A stretch of 64,000 nucleotides of DNA from Armillaria gallica. Its lineage: Eukaryota > Basidiomycota > Agaricomycetes > Agaricales > Physalacriaceae. Position numbers and translations under genes: made by a program. This document shows, piece after piece, positions 12,168 to 23,497 of this stretch (the first letter of the stretch is position 1; the number at the start of each line of letters is the position of its first letter). The notes beneath the pieces are model-generated. The model did no database searches. It was not told the DNA's origin and worked only from the letters and a program-made list of their open reading frames with translations. The stretch is taken from positions 2,914,001 to 2,978,000 of the forward strand of contig JBANDB010000005.1 of NCBI GenBank assembly GCA_037576215.1. The letters are read 5' to 3'.

Positions 12168-15100
12168 TTAGCAGGCGAAATCCGCAAATTCTGAGCGTAC
12201 AGAGCCTGGAGGCTCATCATCGTCTGCTGGTATCACTTGAGGAACATGCTCCCAGTATCGGAGTGAACAAGAAACCAAGTACATTTGAGTGTCAGGGTGC
12301 GGCCAATTGAATGGTGTGAACCACTCAACATATGCCAGTACTTGAGCAAGACATGGCACTTGGAGATGCTCTGGTAGGGTAAAGATAGCTCGTACTTGTG
12401 CAACTCGAAGACCTGGATGAGACATCAGCATATAGATTTGTGGGAAATTTCAAGATACACACCCTCTAATGAAGTTCCTTTTGTATATGCATTGTTGATC
12501 TCTTCCTCACAGTGAACAAGTACTGTATCAAAGTGTGCAGGAGACTCTTCCTTTCTTCCAAGGCCAGGTGACACAGCAGGAGTTCCTCATATGCGATTGA
12601 CCTGGTGATAACATCTGACTGTTGGAAGGTTGGGCAATGGGATAGTAAGAATCTTGTAAAGATCAAAACGATTAGTGAGGTTTGGCAGTATAGGTTTGGC
12701 AGGAGGTGGGTAATGGCGAGTGATGTAGCATTGAAGAGAGTAAAGAAACTGTGGTGCAAGGAAATGCAATCCAATATCATCGATAGCGAGTCAAGAAAAA
12801 GCAGGCACAGCTGTGATGCCAAATTTGGATTTGTGATGGCCATGTTGATCACCATGACTATCGTGACTCAACCCAGTGTCTGCTTCCTCTTCGACCACTT
12901 CGCACTCTCCCTCTTCAAGAATAACACCCCTGCCCCTTGCTTTCTTGTCAATCTGGGATGCCCAATCAAGATATGCATGGAAGCGAGTGGCTGCTTCACA
13001 TCGACCCATCCATGTGGTCATCTATTTCACATAGTCATGCTTGTTACTAGCATGGTATGCCTCTTTAGCAAAGTTGATATGCAAGTGCTCCAAATTTTCA
13101 GTATTGTATCCATCTGGGGAGCCTCAACATCATATAGATGCACAGTAATGGATCATCTGATGGATTTTTGGTATGTTAAAGTTCTCTCACACACCAACAC
13201 TGATAATAATAGCTTTATTCTCATGGAAGGTTCTGAGTGCAGATTCTAATGCGTCAAGCACCACAGAGGTGTGGATGTGAAGTCGGGAATAGTAGATGAA
13301 GTCGAGGACTGCAACAGCCATTCGCAGGACTGCTGGTTGTACCACCCCTTGAAGTACTCCAATGAACACATGCTGCATCTCTTTATGCTCCCACCCTGTC
13401 CACTGTGAAACAAACAAGATTCCCTTTTTGAAGTGTCAAAGCTCTGGAAAATTTGGGATATGTTTGAATCTTTCATCAATTTTGGGTGTCGATGCAATCT
13501 CCATGCACCAGTCAACAAGGTGATCTTTAAATACACCCTTATGCAACTGATGGAGGATGTCCATTGTAAAGCACATAAAGATGTCGCAATGAGGGAGGGT
13601 GAGCCAAAATGGTTGCCAGACTGCACATAGACCCTCTTTGTTAAAGGCTTGTACCCTTCATCCAGAGTGTTTTTGATCGAGAATTACTGATGTTCATTCA
13701 GGGTCCCGTAGCAGCGAGTCAACATACTCTCCCCTCTCTCTTGGTTCTACACAACACCATGGATAGAAACTCTCTTTGCAGCATGCAATGAGGCATTGCT
13801 CTGGAAAGTTGGCAATGTATGCAGCTAGCAAAGGATACACATGACGAACAAGTCCATCAGGGCAGAGCATGTCAATACCCTCCTTGCCTGCTTTCACGAG
13901 TGGATGTAGGATGCGAGACATGCAATAGTGAAAGAGCTGATACCCAGCCACAGATCGTGTTGCTTTATTGAAGCATTTGAGCTTCGTAACTGGGAGATAT
14001 CCAATTAGTACAGTTGCATGGGCTGTCGGATGGTGTTGTGTGGCTTTATCAATATTGCCCAGAGTGAAATATATGGGCCAGGCACTTTTGTCACCACGAA
14101 ATTGAGTAAGCTGTGTCTTGTTGGAAGATAGAATCAAGGCTGCAACAGTGGCACCTATAGGTAACTGTTTCTGTTCATACTTTAGTGTGTATGCTCACAT
14201 CAGACACAGATAACTGATCTGTGTTTCCCACCACCAATTGCCCATCCACATCTGATCAAATATTCAGTTGGTGCCATTTTCATCATGGAATACCTGCTCA
14301 GGGGCATATGCCAAAAGCTCTCAAAAAGCTGGATTTCCCATCAATTCCTGGATGCATTCAATGGGATCACAATGCCATAACTCCAGGTCTTCCACTGCAG
14401 GCTTTCCATTGGCATCTATCTTATCTCTCTTGACTGCCACTATGTTGCATTTCCATCCAGCTGTCTGTGTCGGTAACTCGTCAAATTTCTTCATAAAGGT
14501 ATGTCAATTTGTATATGACAGCTTGATTCATTCTTGAGTCTTTCATAGCATGAGCATGATAATAAAAAGGAAGAAACAAAAGCTTGCAATGGGTAGCTTG
14601 AGAAAGGCATCAGCCTGCATCTGGCCAACATTTTTCAGCAGCCATTCGGCAAGCTGCCACTCATCCTCGTCAGCAAAAGGACCCCATTCCATTGATGAGG
14701 CTGGTGACGGGCACCCGTGAAACTGAGCATGGCCTAGCATGAACACACACCAAACCTAACTCAACCCCACTAAACACACACACACAATCTCCTTAAGTGC
14801 GGAGGGGAGCAAGGATTTTAATTCCACTTGCGTGCCGACAGTATCTCAATTTCTCTCAGTGAGCTCACTAGAACGATACATGCAACGACATGGTATTGTC
14901 AAACTAGTCTCAAATTCTCTAGCTCTTCAGAGCTTTTTACAAGAGAGCATGGTGAATCACGCAACCCTCAAGGCAAAATATATTTCAATAGCCAAAACAC
15001 ATGGATATGCAGATCCACAAGTTGACCAAGTTCGGTCAGTGAGTGTGCTAAGTATGACCTGCTGCTAGACCTAATCTGCATGTGACACTGCCTTTCTCTT

Positions 15101-16925
15101 AGTGGCTAAACCTGACTTCCAAACTCGTCACGATGGAGGCCCTCAGCACTCCCACTCAAGTCTTAATTACTTTCAGAACTGTCCCAGCAAGTCCTCACAC
15201 ACAGTGCACTCACCCTAACAATGGTGCCACGAGGTCCAACTGCACACACCTGTCACACTTTGTGTAACTGCTAGAACAGCTCAAGCTGGCTGATTCCCTT
15301 GCAACTACTTCTAGACCTACACAGAGGCCGACACAACACAAGTTCTCTTTTTACACTGAACCAGAAAAGGAACAGAGCTTTTCTCTCGGATTTATCTCAG
15401 CAAACTCTCAAGGTGGGCACAGCGTCACTGCCCCTGAATCTCTTTCTTATCTCAAGTAAACCAAAGTTTTTATCCAAAATGTTTCTCTTGTTCTATTTCT
15501 CTGTGAGCTCACTAAACTTGTGTTCTAGGCGAGGCTTGAAGCTACTAACTCTTACACATCACAACAAGTCCAGATCCAAACTGAAGCTTTATTACTGTAT
15601 GTGGGGGGTAGGTATCTTGCCTTTACTACATGAAAATCTACTCTACTTATACTATGGGAGATTGATTGTTACAAACGGGTTTTTAGTAATTTACTTCTTT
15701 TTTGGCCAGGTATTCCTTGTCCGAGTTGGCCCAGTGCTCTAGGCAGCGTGCCACTTGTTCCTCCTTTTAGTATCCTCAAAGAGCTAAGCAATGTCGATGT
15801 CGCTCACCCTAGCAGCAGAGTAGCTCGCAAGCGTGCACTCAATAGCTGCTTAATCCTCAATCACTGCTCACACTTCGTATTCAGCTTTCGGGTCTGCTCC
15901 AAAGGTGACAGCATCATGTTCTGGACTCAGTAACCAAGAAATGCCTTGGCTTTCCAGTCCGCTCGCTACTTCCATTGGCCGAAGCCTGTTTCTAGGCCAT
16001 GCCCAGGGTTCTCTTGATTACTCCATGCGTGATATCGTTTTTCCAGATCTCCAGGGACCACATGTCATAGATTACAGACACATCGTTATCTAAATTAGCC
16101 TTGGCCTGCATACAAGCACATCCCACTCCAGCTGAGTCCTCTATTGCAAACGGGTGGTTTGGCAATCTAGCTCACCCTTTGGCCTTGTTGCTGTGCATGC
16201 CTGTAAGGTACAGTGCAATAACAAAGTCCTTATGTTTTAATTCTGTTGCTTCTTTTTCTGTTATAGAGCTCTCTACCTCAGTGACCTTGCTTCTTCGCAT
16301 GCCACTTGCACTGTCAGCCTGCTCGCAATGCCTCTGCATTGCTAAAGTGTAAGGTATGACATTTTGCAAAATTACACCCTTAGACATGCTGCAGGCATGA
16401 CACTTTGCCATTCTTCTTGAGCATCTCTCAGATCTTCTCAAAGTCTGTTACCCCCTGACTGATTGGGATTCTTGCATGAAGCTCCTCAGGGCATGAAAAA
16501 ATGTACCAGCTATCCTCATGGGGCATATCATCATCATCCAGGACGTCTTCTACAGTGGTTCGATGGGAGGGTGCCATTTCTTCTGAGTGTTGCTGGGTAG
16601 TTGTCAGTTCCTCAGTAATGGTAGGTCCTGCATTGTCATCTCCCAAGTCAAGTTCCTGGATCTCGATGTCAAGATCACCAGTAGCATCTTCATCCCCATT
16701 ATCTGAAAAAGAGGATAAATCCTCTGCGGCAGTCTGAGGTATGTGCAGATTGTCATCTTGCAATGTTGTAGGATCCTGAACAGGTTTCTTCCAGGCAGCA
16801 AATCCCTGTCGAGCTATGTCCATCTGGTGCTGACCAAGACATTTCAGAGAATGGCTGATGTGTCAATTTAACCTATCAGCATTCAGGAAGGGTTTACCAC
16901 AGTGAGGGCATAATTTGGAGGGCAT
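12168..16925 (-). pseudogene. Plavaka-type transposase, split by an LTR insertion
   Basis: Plavaka transposases are large RNase-H-fold transposases of a basidiomycete branch of CACTA-like elements. Reading down the minus strand from 16925: an N-terminal zinc finger (CPHCGKPF, then HISHSLKC); an acidic linker; a 1.7 kb insertion (14703-16402); FADEDEWQLAEWLLKNVG near 14670; ELWHCDPIECIQELMGNPAF near 14370; [20 protein letters not shown] near 14100; [19 protein letters not shown] near 13810; [16 protein letters not shown] near 13560; GISFVSQWTGWEHKEMQHVF near 13400; and a C-terminal part ending EFADFAC and a stop at 12168. Coding length without the insertion is about 3 kb, normal for the family. 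Stops at 16863-16865 and 16428-16430 are TGA where arginine is expected. Further small frameshifts occur between 12.4 and 13.7 kb. The element is not autonomous. Confidence 0.9.
14703..16402 (+). repeat. Solo LTR-like repeat, copy A, inserted in the Plavaka transposase
   Basis: A 1.7 kb sequence begins near GTGACGGGCACCCGTGAAAC and ends GGCATGACA. A diverged direct copy lies at 21676-23497 (GTAACAGGCACCTGTGAAAC to GGCATGACA). Ends of the TG...CA type and the lack of coding capacity suggest a solo LTR. Removing it joins AAA G to CC TCA TCA in the transposase frame (residues NGK then ASSMEWGPF), so the insertion edges are close to exact. No clear target-site duplication remains: the flanks read GGCT and CTTTG. 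Confidence 0.7.
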
Positions 16926-17368
16926 AATTTCTGTTGCCTGGCACGATGGGCTGAGGAGAGTATTCAGAGTAGGTTTGTGTGGTGCAGCTCACTAAAGTGA
17001 CTATATCCTTGTCCCTGTTAAGGGTATAGCAAAGTCACGACTTCAGTCATGTTTTTCTGTGTTTTGTTTAATGTTCAACAAGGTTGGTTTTGAGCACCGC
17101 CACCAATCTCTTGTACTTAATCCACCATCTCCAGGTCGACTGCTTCCTCCCATATTATTGCTCCATATCTCTCATCTGTTTCCATATCAAAACACCTCAA
17201 AATGACTTGTCGCTGAAACAATATCCAATGTGTTGAGGTAACTCAAGAGGTACCACAGTCTGCAGGGCCAGAAACTCATCGCCAGAAGCCATCCCAGAAA
17301 CAACAGCAGCTCGGTTGGTGGTCTTAAGTTATTATATATTACTCTTACTTATTCTTATTGTCTTCTAG
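16926..17368. other. Between the Plavaka start and the first resolved DUF6532 exon
   Basis: This interval holds the 5' leader and outer end of the Plavaka element and probably one or more 5' exons of the divergent plus-strand gene. A possible donor lies at 17321. The frame upstream of it that fits the phase of the next exon has a TAA at 17239-17241 and no ATG, so the start codon of that gene is not resolved. Confidence 0.4.
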
Positions 17369-19493
17369 ATCATGAGCAAGTCCAGTGCCATGAAAAGGCA
17401 ATCACCAAAGCTGTATGTGCTGAGCAGCAACAGCAAGAGCTTGCTGGTTTTGTTTGTTGTAAATCTGCTGAAGGTATAGGTGCCAAATTGACCTTCATTT
17501 ATCGACGATTGTGTAATCATTCTTTCAGGTTATGATGAACCAGAACCAGAATCTGAAGATGAAGAATTAGGACCACCTGAAGAAGGAAACAACTCTACGG
17601 TAGTCTTACTTGTGTCATTCTGTGACATGAGGATAATATACTTATATAACTTCTTCTAGTTTCATGCCCTAGAGGTCACCGTACCAAAACAGAATCCTAA
17701 TCTTGTTCACCGTGCTCCACCCTCAACAACGCATAGCCCTCCAGAGATTACAGTATGTTTCTCTTGTCAATGCATCACCCATTTGCACCTCATCCTTCAA
17801 TTCAGTCTTGGAAGTGAAACCCAAACTTAGTCTGCCAAGTCAGGGCTGTTCCACTGGCCAAGGACATAATCAGCAATCAAAGTGTGTGCTTGATACTGAG
17901 TATTTCAACAGTATGTATTGGTTTTAAGTTGCTATCTGTATACATTGATCAGAATTTCAATGATACAGGATGATTGTGTCATGAGACAGCATGCTAGTAG
18001 TATGCAAGCAGTTCCAGGACCCTATACACCACCAGTGCAACATTTCTATGGAAATGGTGATGGTGCATTCTACTTGTCAGATGTTCATGAAGATAACAGC
18101 GTATATTGTAAGCATGATCCTTGACGTTAAGCTACATGTAACCCGTCTTTTGCAACAGTGAGTGATGATGAATTCGGCACTCACCTTCCACCAGGAATGT
18201 ATCAAAAGCCAAAGCAGATATTCTACCCAGATGCACATTCAGATATTCAGCATTTCCATTCAAAGGTCGCTGCAAATGCAAAGTCTGATAGTGCTGCCTC
18301 TGAAGTGGATGCACCATCCACAGCACTTGGTGTTCACAAGGCACCACCAGTGACAACTTCTGCAGAAACAACATGTGTCATAAAATCAACCAAAGTATCA
18401 ACTGGCGGTACTCGTGGTCGCATGCATGCTTCAGACTTTGACAAGCTGACCAAAGCAGTTCTTGAAGATGCCATCACGGTGTACAAAGGAAAGTTATTTA
18501 CTCAGGGTGCATTTCTAGATCATAGCAAAGAGTATGATTTGGCTGTCGAGTCATTTGTGTTTGTCTGTAAGACACAGAAGATCCAGATGGAGATCAAAGA
18601 TGACCTTATGAAACTGGTATGTGATGTCATAGTCCTCTGCACCTCTGTTATATTAATGTGCCTTACTATCAGATTACACAGCACTCCTCTCAAGCATGGG
18701 GCAAGTGTAAATCTAAAGCACGCCCACTGGTTGCGCTGGCATTTGGCATTAACCCTGAGTGGCCATTGCATGAGGTGCAGAATAGAGTCGAGGACTTGCT
18801 TGATCGAATGAACTTCCTGTACAAGGTCAGCAGAAGTTTCTGAGCAATATTCATATTGATAATTCAATTTTATTTAGGATTCTGTTGCACATACTGGATT
18901 ATTTCAAAACCCAGTTATCTCAATCCTCATCAACATGATCTGGTTCAAGAATAAGAACGACGAGGGTGCAAATAATCCATATTTCCTGCAAGATGGTATT
19001 CCACTACCAGCCATTGCCCTGATTTTCACGGTGGTGGGTTTCTATTTTCTATACTGACTGCCCATGAACATGTCTCTCATTTGAGGATTTTAGATCGAGT
19101 GCTGCCTTGATGAGTGGCAAACCAGCCAACATGTTGATGTTCAATTCACCGCTGCTAGCTACAAGGAGAAATACAACAGGCATCTCAAGACTTTGCAGGA
19201 TTTCAATCAGTGCACCAAGGAGGTTGGGATTATCCCCAAGCTGCACCACAGCCTCGCTAAGAAAGCTCAGTGAGTGAACAAATTTGTGATATCATTGATT
19301 TACTCAAGATCTTGGTGTTGGCAGAAAGCATGCTAAACTCATTGATAAACCGACAGGTTCCCAAATTATCCAGCTCAACGACTTGGACATCAAAGCTGCA
19401 AAAAAAGAATGGGAAGGATTTAACAATTCTGATGATGATGAGGCACCAGCTGAGAATGGTGAAGAGCCTAGTGATGTACTAGAGGAGGCATAG
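17369..19493 (+). pseudogene. DUF6532-type gene, ten resolved exons, one in-frame TGA
   Basis: Exons that join in phase: 17369-17473, 17529-17599, 17660-17752, 17806-17910, 17969-18107, 18159-18616, 18673-18825, 18878-19030, 19094-19269 and 19325-19493, ending in TAG. That gives about 540 codons after an unresolved 5' end. The N-terminal third is Gln- and Glu-rich (EPEPESEDEELG). The DUF6532-type region runs from about 18416 to 19220 (GRMHASDFDKLTKAVLEDAI, NPVISILINMIWFKNKNDEG, IECCLDEWQTSQHVDVQFTA). The tail is acidic (NNSDDDEAPAENGEE). The family is abundant and of unknown function in Agaricomycetes. One TGA at 17815-17817 lies where CGA would give arginine; all nine introns keep phase and canonical GT-AG ends. 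It is either a recent pseudogene or an allele with a single nonsense change. Confidence 0.8.
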
Positions 19494-19769
19494 TAATACA
19501 CAAAAATGTACTTGATTTGGTTACCTATAGAATGTGATTATTACCTATAGACATCTTCAGTGCTGGGCCTAAGATCTCCTATTGGACACCTATGATAGAC
19601 TAGGTAACAACAACTATGATCTACTGAGACCAATATAGGGGGGGGAAGCCTACCATCCTATTTCTGCTATGTAGGACTATGTAACCATCATAGGCATTAA
19701 GGTTTTTCCTGATGTCAGACTGACTCTCTGACAGCTATCCAAATTACAAGCTCCCACTACCATCTCTCC

Positions 19770-20340
19770 TTCTTAGCTAACAACAGCCTCAACTCATCTT
19801 GCTTTCAGCATAACCCTATTTTTGAAACTGCTGAAGTCCATGCCAGCAACCATCAAGCCCAACAATCTCACTATCTCACACAACAAAGACTGAATCTGCC
19901 CATCTCTATCTCACTAATATTACTATCTTCTCCTTCAACAACAGCTCTGAATCATCTTGTCTTCAGTGTATATCCATTTTCAGGGTCATGAAGATGATGG
20001 TATCATCCATTTGAGCCTATGGGCCTGCTATCCTGCCCAACATTAATCAACTCCTTTCCAACCTTATCCCACCAACATCAAGCTGTCACCGCTTCATGAG
20101 GGCTCTACATTACCTTGTTTTCAGTGTACCCCCATTTGTGAGGTTGCTGAAGACAATGATGCCATCCATTTGAGTCTATGATGCTGCCATGCTGCCCAAT
20201 GTCAATCAATTCATTTTTGCAAACCCACCCCACCAACATCAACCTGCTACCACTTCACAAAAGCTCTCTGTTACCTCTTCAGTGTATCCCTATTTTTGAG
20301 GGTGCTGAAGATGATAGCACTGACCATTTTGTCTCACAAT
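19770..20340. repeat. 158-bp tandem repeat, about four copies
   Basis: The landmark TTCAG, followed by a CCCTATTTTTGA-like motif and GCTGAAG, recurs at 19804, 19962, 20120 and 20278, exactly 158 bp apart each time. The rest of each unit (CATTTGAG, CCCAACATTAATCAA, ACATCAA) is also conserved with substitutions. 158 is not a multiple of three and the frames carry stops, so the array is not coding. A fifth, degraded unit may follow to about 20440. Confidence 0.8.
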
Positions 20341-20440
20341 GCTGCCCTCTTATTCAACTTTCCCGATGACTACCACCATCCTGACAGCCTGGTTCAACAA
20401 TTCCCCTGCCTATTACCATTCCCTACTGTCCTGTTTCGAC

Positions 20441-20872
20441 AATGACTTTGACTGTCACTTGGATGACTTCCAGCAGTTTTTAGTTGCTACTTTAGAGCAA
20501 TATTAGTACAGTAGCTGTTGCCTTACAAAATATAATAGTTCTGTTTATGTGACATAGAAAATATCACTTTTATTGCTATTACAGTACTAGATAGTAAATA
20601 GTGCACAGCAGAAGGATAAGGATAATATAGTATGAGGCAATAGTGGCACAAATAAATGAAAATGTATGATATGTAAGCATAGGCATATCAATCACTGGCA
20701 AATCATGGTGACATGGCAGGAGAAACTGGGCAGATGTGGCAGGAAAATGATTCAAGAGCAAGGACAGCAGAGTGCTAGAGTCATTGCTATTTGACCATCA
20801 GCTAGTAGAAAGAGGAATGCCATAGAAGCACATGTAATAATGATATTGATTTTGCAAGAGTGATGCCAGGTA
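20441..20872. other. Stretch without a gene
   Basis: No coding frame longer than 60 codons and no repeat was found between the 158-bp array and the MITE. Confidence 0.4.
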
Positions 20873-21049
20873 CAGTCAACTCTGTAATAACCCATACCTC
20901 TATAAGGACATACACCCCCATAACCCATAGGTTTGTCTGTCTACCAAAGTACAAATTACCCTCAAATTCCTCTCTTTAAACCCATACTCCCTCATAACCC
21001 ATAGCACCAAATGGGAACAGAGAGGTATGGGTTATTACAGAGTCAACTG
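20873..21049. mobile_element. 177-bp MITE of Tc1/mariner-pogo type
   Basis: The element is bounded by TA dinucleotides (20871-20872 and 21050-21051). Its terminal inverted repeats are about 28 bp long: CAGTCAACTCTGTAATAACC on the left, against CAGTTGACTCTGTAATAACC read inward on the other strand at the right. Two transitions separate the arms near the tips. The CAGT start and TA target site fit pogo-like Tc1/mariner elements. It has no coding capacity and would need a transposase in trans. Confidence 0.85.
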
Positions 21050-21379
21050 TAACAAAGTAAACAAGAGCTAACACCTCTGGTATGAGTAGCAAAGGCAGTA
21101 GGCATGAGGCTGGTAAGCAGGCATTTTGGTGGGTGAGTAGCATGGGAGGAAGGAGTGAGGATGCCTATTTGAAATTGACTGAGTTTCCCAGAGGGGCAGA
21201 AGAAGGGAATATTTTTATGCAATAGTGCATTTTCATTGGCTATATGAAAAATAGGGCTATCTAGCAAAAATATAGAGCTGAAAAAGCAAAAATTTCACCA
21301 GCAGAGGCTGAAATGGGCTTGGTGGATATTATCTATGTGTGTTTGACCTAATCTTATAGCCTGGCCTGGATATGCATGT

Positions 21380-21522
21380 ATACTTCTTCCTTCCTTTCCT
21401 CCACCATCTTCTTGCACACCATCCTGCCCTTCCCACCCTTTAACTCCTTTCTTCTCCTCTTACATACTATAGACACACCTCAATTGGAGTTTGTTTCCAT
21501 TTGTTTCTGCATGTGCTTGTGA
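21380..21522 (+). repeat. Fragment of the gypsy LTR (distal half)
   Basis: The pyrimidine-rich run and the following CTCAATTGGAGTTTGTTTC match the distal half of the LTR at about 5475-5617 with scattered differences. No pol sequence adjoins it. Confidence 0.7.
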
Positions 21523-21675
21523 GTACCATTCAATGTTGGCTGCTTTCAGAAAAGAGCTGCCTTTCACCTTCCTCCATTGATTCCTAAATTCACTCATCAC
21601 AATTATTTGCCTTATATGGTGCATCGCTCCTGCCCTCAGCTATGCAGTGAAGAGACACTGTGTGTTGAAGAGGTT

Positions 21676-23497
21676 TGTAACAGGCACCTGTGAAACTAAG
21701 AGCAGCCTAGTGTGAACACACACTAAACCTATACTCAATCCCACTAACACACACACACCAATCTCTATAAGTGCAGAGGGGAGCAAGGAATTTAATTCTA
21801 CTTGCACACTGACAGTATCTCAACAAATCTCAAGAGCTCTCTCTCAATGGCACAATGCAATGTGAAGTAACCAGCAATATTTCAAGTTCTCTTTATTTCT
21901 CCTCTGAAGCTTTTTACAAGAGAGCACAATAAACCATGCAACCCTCAAGGCAAAGACTTTTATAAATTTATACAAATAGACACACAGATCTGCAAAAACA
22001 ACAAAGCCTGCTCAGTGAGCTCACTAAGTATGAATCACCGCTAGGTCCAACTGTGTACAACTTCACCTTCTTCTTAGCTCGCTAAACCTGAGTCCTGACT
22101 TGTCACAACAAAAGTCCATTCAGTAAGCTCACTAATACAAAGTGCCACTAGGTCCAACTGTGCACACCTTCACCTAACTCTAGTCTGCTAAACCTGAATC
22201 CTGACCTGTCACAAAGGAGGCCCTCAGCACTCTCAAACAAACAGATATTGCATACTGCAAGCTCACTAAGCAACAAGATATCACTGGAGTTCTTTCAGCT
22301 GGTGCACACCTACTATGCTTAGTGCAGCTGTCACAGAGCAGCCCGATTTAGCCAATTCCTGCACAAAAACACTTTCAACATGTAAATCTCTCTTATATTG
22401 CACTAGAAATGGAACAGAGCTTCTCTCAGATGTAACCAAGTATACTCTTGAGACTGGCACAGCTTCACTAACTCCAGATCTCATATTTATCTCAAGTAAA
22501 CCAAAGTTTATTATTCAAAATGTATCTTTTATTCTATTTCTCTGCAAGCTTGCTACAATGCACAAGTTCAAAAGTAAACCAATAACACTCTCACCAAAAT
22601 ACAAGCTCTCAGCACTTGTCTGTCACAATTTCCAAGGCCAGCGACTAGTAGGCTCACTATGCAAGGCAGGAGACCCACAGATTCTAAGCTAAGCCTTTTC
22701 AATGCAACTCAAGCCATTTGCACTATTCCTGAGCAGAGAGAAGGGCAAATAGTAATTTGAATTGTACACTGTTTAACTGGACTACTTATATACTATGAGT
22801 GAAAGATGATTACAAACAGTCCATGAGTAAGGTAAAAGGTCTAGATATTTTGATGCATTTCTATGGTTTTCAATGTCAGTCTGCTACAGCTATAGTATTC
22901 CTTGGCAGATGAGTCAGACTGCCTCTGATTGGTCTCTTTCAGGTGTACTTGATGCTCTGTGATGCCAGTGCATGTCAAAGGCTACCACTACTGACTTGGA
23001 CCTTAGCAACCAATGATTAGGCCCATGGCATTTCTCTTCTGGAGCTCCTTTCTGGTGGACAGCTCCTTTCTTAAGCATATTAGCCATCGGGTCTTTTGGA
23101 TTTCTAGCAAACATGCTAATCTCTCAGCCAAAACCCTTGTCTTAGGCCTCCCTTGTGATATCTCTCTATTTCTGTTCTTGCACATGGTTATCATCATTAT
23201 GTTGCAATCCAACTCTAAGTTTATCCTACTGATGTGAGCACAGGTCAAGCTTATTGGAAGGAGTGAGCTTGCTGATTGGCCTTTCTGCCTAGCCTGTCTC
23301 TCAGGTACAGTGCTATGACCAAGTCCTTGGTTAACTCTGTTGTTTCCATTGACATACTGTGACATTACTCCAGTAACCTTGCTTAGAATAGGTATCCACA
23401 TGTCTGCTTAGCAAGCTTGCTAAGTGTAGCCCATAAGCTAATGCTTAAACATGTCAAATTGTGAATTTACATGAGTAGCCATGCCATAGGCATGACA
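21676..23497 (+). repeat. Solo LTR-like repeat, copy B
   Basis: This is a diverged direct copy of 14703-16402 with the same ends. It is about 120 bp longer than copy A, in part because a 106-bp block carrying CTAGGTCCAACTGTG (at 22041 and again at 22147) is duplicated. CpG sites of copy A are often TpG or CpA here. No target-site duplication is evident. The sequence between copies A and B is Plavaka plus the DUF6532 gene, so they are not the two ends of one retrotransposon. Confidence 0.7.

Noticed and set aside
2098..12220. The 1.7 kb inverted arms as the TIRs of a single giant element
   Set aside because: The right arm is clearly the 3' tail of a transposase that reads outward to 16.9 kb, and the interior holds an unrelated gypsy relic. 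Two facing copies explain it better.
14703..23497. Copies A and B read as the two LTRs of one 8.8 kb retrotransposon
   Set aside because: The DNA between them is the N-terminal part of the Plavaka transposase, which continues on the other side of copy A, plus an unrelated DUF6532-type gene. There is no gag or pol.
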